NCBI GenBank assembly: GCA_020793555.1
Contig: DQIO01000319.1
Location: forward strand, 1 to 21,330
Direction: 5' to 3'
From: Methanosarcinaceae archaeon
GTDB lineage: Archaea; Halobacteriota; Methanosarcinia; Methanosarcinales; Methanosarcinaceae
Length of the DNA stretch: 21,330 bases
A program made the translations under genes and the position numbers. Of the stretch, positions 18,438 to 21,330 are shown piece after piece (the stretch's first letter is position 1; every line of letters starts with the position of its first letter). Under the pieces are notes generated by a model. The model saw only the letters and a list, made by a program, of their open reading frames with translations, was not told the origin of the DNA and made no database searches.

Positions 18438-18548
18438 ACTCGTGTCGTGTCAACCATACAATGCCGCTAGACGGAAGGAGACAAAACAGATGCGAAAAAT
18501 AGTGCGACCACACGCGCGAGAGCGCAGCACGTTCCTAAATTGGGAACA
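18438..18548 (+). repeat. Dispersed element, copy A (inverted relative to copy B at 21165-21270)
   Basis: This stretch aligns to the reverse complement of 21165-21270. Over the first 63 bases there are about 18 mismatches (roughly 71% identity), mostly transitions, then one 5-base length difference. Exact shared blocks include ACAGATGC and GCACGTTCCTA. Both copies end in a small hairpin GTTCC...GGAAC (GTTC...GAAC in B) of equal length. Copy A starts at the centre of the palindrome seen whole beside copy B. It lacks a usable start codon at the place where copy B has one, so it is noncoding or decayed. Confidence 0.65.
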
Positions 18549-18561
18549 TGGAATACCAAAA

Positions 18562-18569
18562 GTTTAAAC
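18562..18569 (+). promoter_or_regulatory. Predicted box A promoter for argB
   Basis: GTTTAAAC, the same string as the candidate before tuf, is centred 28 bases before the argB ATG. This implies a leaderless mRNA, consistent with the absence of a ribosome binding site before 18594. Confidence 0.4.
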
Positions 18570-18593
18570 ACTAATATGCTAAAATAGAGACTT

Positions 18594-19484
18594 ATGTCAA
18601 TTAATCGGGAAAATGTATTGATCGAAGCCCTGCCATATATAAGGGATTTCCATGATTCCATCATGGTAATAAAAGTCGGGGGCCATGCAATGGTCAACCC
18701 CAAGACAATGGATGAGATTATACAGGATATTGTTCTTCTGCGCTTTGTTGGAATACATCCGGTTCTCGTACACGGTGGAGGTCCTGAGATTACCGAAAAG
18801 ATGCAGCGTATGGGCAAAGAGCCTGAATTTGTAGGAGGGCTTCGGATCACTGACGATGAGACACTTGAGATCGCACGTATGGTTTTGGTTGGAAATATCA
18901 ATACAAGGATTGTTTCGCTCATCGGGCAGCATGGTGGAAAAGGAATTGGTCTTTCCGGAAAGGATGGAAAGATGATACTTGCCAAAAAGAAGCCTGCCCA
19001 GCGTGTTGTGATTGAAGGGGTGGAGCAGCATGTTGATATTGGATGGGTCGGCGAGACTGAAATCATCAATCCAGAGATAATTAATATTGTTACCAGGGAG
19101 GGTTACATCCCTGTAATATCTCCTATAGCAATGGATGCGGCTGGAAATGCATTGAACATTAATGCAGATACTGTTGCAGGCGACATCGCAGCAGCACTTA
19201 ATGCCAAAAAATTGATACTCATGACAGATGTTCCCGGTCTTTTGAGGGACATAAATGACAAGTCATCACGCATATCAAGGGTCACTGTTGATGAAGTGGA
19301 GAGCCTGATTGATGAGGGTGTTATTTCCGGCGGAATGACACCGAAGATGCGAAGTGCAGCAGCATCTGCAATGAGCGGGGTTGAGAGGGTGCACATAATC
19401 GACGGTAGTGTGTCGCATTCGATTTTGCTTGAGTTGTTTACCGATACTGGAATCGGAACAATGGTCTATACTGATCAGGATTGA
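18594..19484 (+). CDS. argB: Acetylglutamate kinase
   Basis: Phosphorylates N-acetyl-L-glutamate with ATP, the second step of arginine synthesis. The 296-residue product has the amino acid kinase fold with K27 in VIKVGGHAM, HGGGPEI (60-66), NADTVAGDIAA (190-200), TDVPG (211-215) and GGMTPK (246-251). The N-terminal helix NVLIEALPYIRDF before the first strand and the C-terminal IIDGSVSHSILLELFTDTGIGTM resemble the hexameric, arginine-inhibited class, so feedback by arginine is likely (inference). The ATG at 18594 matches the usual family start; no ribosome binding site is seen and the mRNA may be leaderless. No other arginine genes are nearby, and the gene is flanked by inverted copies of a dispersed element. 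Confidence 0.96.
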   Translation: MSINRENVLIEALPYIRDFHDSIMVIKVGGHAMVNPKTMDEIIQDIVLLRFVGIHPVLVHGGGPEITEKMQRMGKEPEFVGGLRITDDETLEIARMVLVGNINTRIVSLIGQHGGKGIGLSGKDGKMILAKKKPAQRVVIEGVEQHVDIGWVGETEIINPEIINIVTREGYIPVISPIAMDAAGNALNINADTVAGDIAAALNAKKLILMTDVPGLLRDINDKSSRISRVTVDEVESLIDEGVISGGMTPKMRSAAASAMSGVERVHIIDGSVSHSILLELFTDTGIGTMVYTDQD

Positions 19485-19833
19485 AGTGTAAGTTTACAAA
19501 AAGGCACTGTTCCGATATTCAGTGATTTCAATAAACACCGATTTTTGTCAAGTGTTTATGTCTCATAATTGGACCATGCTCAAGGTACCAAATCGAAGTC
19601 TCTTGTTGCTTAACCATGGTATTGGATACGATTTCTGAAAAATCTCATTCGATTTGAAAACAGGTGTTTTTGCCTTCTCCTTCATTGATTACAGGGATTA
19701 ATTTTCTATAGCGGAAGCTTTACTCTCACAAAACAGCGAAGAGGCATTTTTATTTTTATTTTTAGATCATATTCGGTTTCAGGAATGCTCACTTACAATT
19801 TGAAAGATATCCAGGTCCTAACAGTTATCCACG

Positions 19834-19906
19834 GTACTGCCAAAACCATCCAACTTTCTCCAGTACTTAACCACGTTTATATAGGACTGCGTCAATGTGG
19901 CAGTAC
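19834..19906. promoter_or_regulatory. Repeated CAGTAC sites around a box A (possible operators)
   Basis: GTACTGCC at 19834-19841 is the exact reverse complement of GGCAGTAC at 19899-19906. A third copy, CAGTAC, is at 19861-19866, 40 bases before the right-hand CAGTAC. They surround the strong box A TTTATATA at 19876-19883, and the last copy covers the predicted start site near 19905. The arrangement suits repression by a dimeric regulator, perhaps the winged-helix protein encoded next. Confidence 0.45.
19876..19883 (+). promoter_or_regulatory. Predicted box A promoter for the regulator/Fe-S gene pair
   Basis: TTTATATA matches the archaeal TATA consensus. Its predicted start near 19905 supports ATG 19930, with GGGGAT upstream, over the in-frame GTG at 19897 as translation start. 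Confidence 0.55.
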
Positions 19907-19929
19907 TGACACTAAATAAAGGGGATTTG

Positions 19930-20277
19930 ATGATCGATTTTTCATGTAAGGAATTCAAAATTGAAGATGTGATAAAATGTGCACTGAACCTGACACGGGC
20001 TGATATGAAAGTATTGGAGTACTTCTTTAAAGAGCCTGATAGTTGGAGCAAAACTGAGCAGATAGCAGACCTGACAGAACTTGATCTTTCAACTATCCAG
20101 AGGTCTGTCAAGAAGCTGCATGAAAAGGGCATACTGGCAAAATCACAAAGCAACCTTGATGGAGGGGGATATTCATTCATTTACAGGATAATCAACAAAA
20201 CAAAGCTCAAAGAGCTGATAATGGGCATTGTCAGCAAATGGATAAAGAAGGTCGAACAGGAACTGGGGGATTGGTAA
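19930..20277 (+). CDS. Winged helix-turn-helix transcriptional regulator (MarR/TrmB-like)
   Basis: A 115-residue DNA-binding protein with one winged-helix domain. Residues 20-36 (NLTRADMKVLEYFFKEP) form the first helix of the fold, WSKTEQIADLTELDLSTIQRSVKKL (39-63) the helix-turn-helix, and KGILAKSQSNLDGGGYSFIYRI the wing. The C-terminal MGIVSKWIKKVEQEL is a likely dimer helix. No ligand domain or cysteine pair is evident; C6 and C17 are the only cysteines. The start at ATG 19930 is preferred because GGGGAT precedes it and the predicted promoter would exclude the GTG at 19897. It directly abuts the following Fe-S protein gene, so it may control that gene and itself. The signal sensed is unknown. 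Confidence 0.82.
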   Translation: MIDFSCKEFKIEDVIKCALNLTRADMKVLEYFFKEPDSWSKTEQIADLTELDLSTIQRSVKKLHEKGILAKSQSNLDGGGYSFIYRIINKTKLKELIMGIVSKWIKKVEQELGDW

Positions 20278-20895
20278 ATGCTTAAAATAACACCTTATCT
20301 TGGTTTTTTGGTAGTCATAGTCTCCATTGGAGGTCTCTGGTATCCGATCCTTGGCTACTTCATGTTCCTTACCATAGGAACGCTGTTTATAACCAGCATC
20401 TTCAGAGGGCGTTGGTTCTGTGGAAATCTCTGTGCACGTGGAAGCTACTTAGATTACGGGATCATCAATATTTCAAAGAAAAGGAAGAACCCAATGATCC
20501 TGTCAAGCATGTGGGTCAGACTTCCTGTATTCACGCTCTTGATGGTTCTAATGACGTATCGTATCTCAGTAACATTTGCTGCACATAACACCTTCGAACT
20601 TATTGGCACCGTACTTGTATCAATGTGTCTTGTGACAACCATCATTGGTACAATGCTTGGGGGCTACTTCAACACGAGGTCCTGGTGTATCGTCTGTCCA
20701 ATGGGGACAATGCAGAGGTTCATCGGCGGTAACAGATACCAGCTCCAGATGGTACATGAGTCATGTACTGACTGCAAACTCTGTGAGAAAGTCTGCCCGA
20801 TGGAACTTGAAGTTCGTGACATCGGCAACAACCCGGATTGTATCAAATGCGGACGGTGTGTTGAGAAATGTCCAAATGACTCACTGTCATTCTAA
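20278..20895 (+). CDS. Membrane 4Fe-4S binding protein (NapH/CcoG-like polyferredoxin)
   Basis: A 205-residue integral membrane electron-transfer protein. Hydrophobic segments lie at about 6-22, 24-42, 80-100 and 107-130. CGNLC (C48, C52) and CIVCP (C137, C140) match the pair of Cys motifs in the NapH/NosR/CcoG group, except that the first has Ala where Pro is usual. The C-terminus is a two-cluster ferredoxin domain: CTDCKLCEKVCP (C163, C166, C169, C173) and CIKCGRCVEKCP (C188, C191, C194, C198). The ATG follows the regulator's stop with no gap, and GGGGGATTGG inside that gene is the ribosome binding site. It is likely to pass electrons at the membrane, but the partner is not encoded here. 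Fold confident, physiological role unknown. Confidence 0.88.
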   Translation: MLKITPYLGFLVVIVSIGGLWYPILGYFMFLTIGTLFITSIFRGRWFCGNLCARGSYLDYGIINISKKRKNPMILSSMWVRLPVFTLLMVLMTYRISVTFAAHNTFELIGTVLVSMCLVTTIIGTMLGGYFNTRSWCIVCPMGTMQRFIGGNRYQLQMVHESCTDCKLCEKVCPMELEVRDIGNNPDCIKCGRCVEKCPNDSLSF

Positions 20896-21021
20896 AATGG
20901 AGAACATTTGTTTCCAATTTTTCTTTTTTTAAATTTGGGCATACTCCAAAAATACGATCAAAAGTTCATGCCATAGTATCAAAATATCCAATTGGGGGAA
21001 AGTCACAGCAATTGACCTAAA

Positions 21022-21237
21022 CTAAAGAAAACGGAGCATCCGTTCCCGCCGCAGGCGGCGGATTCCACTGCCACCAAACCCACAACAACTCACAACCCCA
21101 AATACAACAATGCAATTCTCATATCTGCAAATATAACGCCGCATAAAAAACGCTTTGTATTTTGTGTTCATGGTGTAGGAACGTGCCGCACTGCGCGCAG
21201 TCGCGTCGTTTTTTGCATCTGTCTTACCCCCATTCAT
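21022..21237 (-). CDS. Doubtful 71-codon ORF inside element copy B
   Basis: The ORF starts MNGGKTDAKNDATARSAA and ends RRLRRERMLRFL, just before a minus-strand terminator hairpin. GAGATGA immediately before the ATG is a weak ribosome binding site. Against it: no recognised domain, an odd composition, and a C-terminus coded by GC-rich stem sequence. Copy A shares the KTDAKN-coding block with mostly third-position changes, but lacks the ATG and has a 5-base indel. It may be a tiny gene, a leader for a small RNA, or a chance reading of a repeat. Confidence 0.2.
   Translation of the reverse strand: MNGGKTDAKNDATARSAARSYTMNTKYKAFFMRRYICRYENCIVVFGVVSCCGFGGSGIRRLRRERMLRFL
21030..21044 (-). terminator. 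Minus-strand hairpin terminator
   Basis: On the minus strand AACGGA pairs with TCCGTT over a three-base loop and runs into TTCTTT. A GC-rich stem CCGCCG/CGGCGG (21046-21061) lies just before it. On the plus strand no T-run follows, so the orientation is minus. Confidence 0.5.
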
Positions 21238-21270
21238 CTCGCGACATCATGTTGTTGACGTGACACTAGT
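21165..21270 (-). repeat. Dispersed element, copy B (inverted relative to copy A at 18438-18548)
   Basis: The reverse complement aligns with 18438-18548 at roughly 70% identity, from the palindrome centre to a GTTC...GAAC hairpin. Unlike copy A, the palindrome at its outer end is complete. The two copies face each other across argB and the regulator/Fe-S pair. Confidence 0.65.
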
Positions 21271-21280
21271 GTCGCGTCAA
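21255..21280. repeat. 26-base near-perfect palindrome
   Basis: TTGACGTGACACT and AGTGTCGCGTCAA form a self-complementary 26-mer with a single T-G non-match (a wobble pair in plus-strand RNA). It lies 18 bases before the minus-strand ORF start and at the outer end of element copy B. Copy A keeps only one half of it. Likely roles are an operator, a recombination site or an RNA hairpin. Confidence 0.7.
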
Positions 21281-21314
21281 CTTTCAAGTGTCGGATTATG
21301 AAGGGCATAGGGCA

Positions 21315-21326
21315 CAATTATAAAAT
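21315..21326 (-). promoter_or_regulatory. Possible minus-strand box A for element copy B
   Basis: On the minus strand the sequence reads ATTTTATAATTG. A start about 27 bases on would be near 21292, just before the palindrome. Motif match only, close to the window edge. Confidence 0.3.
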
Positions 21327-21330
21327 CAAA

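Larger units (their letters stand above)
19485..19929. other. 445-base gene-free stretch after argB
   Basis: No credible coding sequence. An 8-bp inverted repeat ATAAACAC/GTGTTTAT with a 13-base spacer lies at 19531-19559 and may be part of the argB 3' end. The middle is AT-rich with stops in all frames. On the minus strand about 19818-19920 reads as an uninterrupted peptide with SYINVVKYWRKLDGFG, which could be a scrap of a lost gene, but I do not recognise it. The right end holds the promoter and possible operators of the next gene. Confidence 0.5.
20896..21330. other. 435-base region without a confident gene, holding element copy B
   Basis: T-runs at about 20919-20930 probably end the Fe-S protein transcript. 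From 21020 to the window end the sequence is organised on the minus strand: a terminator-like hairpin, a GC-rich stem, a 71-codon ORF, a 26-base palindrome and a TATA-like string. Nothing on the plus strand looks coding. Confidence 0.5.

Noticed and set aside
18406..18480. A complete tRNA with an intron downstream of rps10
   Set aside because: No anticodon stem, T-arm or CAAGCCC acceptor partner can be found before argB.
18467..19069. 200-codon minus-strand ORF opposite argB
   Set aside because: Mirrors argB codon structure and low-complexity Ser/Ile/Pro content; its start end runs into element copy A without a ribosome binding site.
20645..20932. 95-codon plus-strand ORF overlapping the Fe-S protein gene
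   Set aside because: Out-of-frame reading of a gene with clear Cys motifs; no ribosome binding site.

Overview
The window comes from a methanogenic euryarchaeon, most likely a member of the Methanosarcinaceae (Methanococcoides, Methanolobus or a relative; the genus is inference). The evidence is the split RNA polymerase genes (B''/B' and A'/A''), the archaeal order rpoH-rpoB2-rpoB1-rpoA1-rpoA2-rpl30e-nusA-rps12-rps7-EF2-EF1A-rps10, archaeal 4-phosphopantoate--beta-alanine ligase, AT-rich box A promoters and GGAGGTGAT-type ribosome binding sites. All convincing genes are on the + strand.

Region 1 (1-4141) is metabolic. It holds a possible 3' end of a pantoate kinase-like gene, phosphopantothenate synthetase (CoA synthesis), an overlapping HD-domain hydrolase, a 5'-deoxyadenosine/SAH/MTA deaminase, and an adenosylhomocysteinase-family enzyme. 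The last two form a plausible two-step route for S-adenosylhomocysteine through S-inosylhomocysteine.

Region 2 (4142-4626) is a promoter-rich intergenic stretch with phased TTCGAA motifs, a GTTAAC palindrome and a tRNA-Lys(UUU).

Region 3 (4627-18268) is the transcription/translation super-cluster: five RNA polymerase genes, L30e, NusA, S12, S7, EF-2, EF-1alpha and S10. The RNAP part is tightly packed, with several UUG starts. Hairpin terminators that include the stop codon follow S7 and EF-2, dividing the cluster into sub-operons.

Region 4 (18269-21330) looks rearranged. After an S10 terminator hairpin comes the first third of a tRNA gene, cut off in the D-arm and joined to a ~110-bp element (copy A). 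A diverged inverted copy (copy B) lies near the window end, next to a 26-bp palindrome. Between the copies are argB (arginine synthesis, apparently leaderless), a 445-base gene-free stretch, and a two-gene unit of a winged-helix regulator and a membrane 4Fe-4S protein. Copy B has the layout of a small minus-strand transcription unit: box A, palindrome, 71-codon ORF, hairpin terminator.

Most of the window is ordinary conserved core genome. The best candidates for something undescribed are the A/B element pair with its tRNA remnant, the minus-strand mini-unit, and the 4142-4458 regulatory region.
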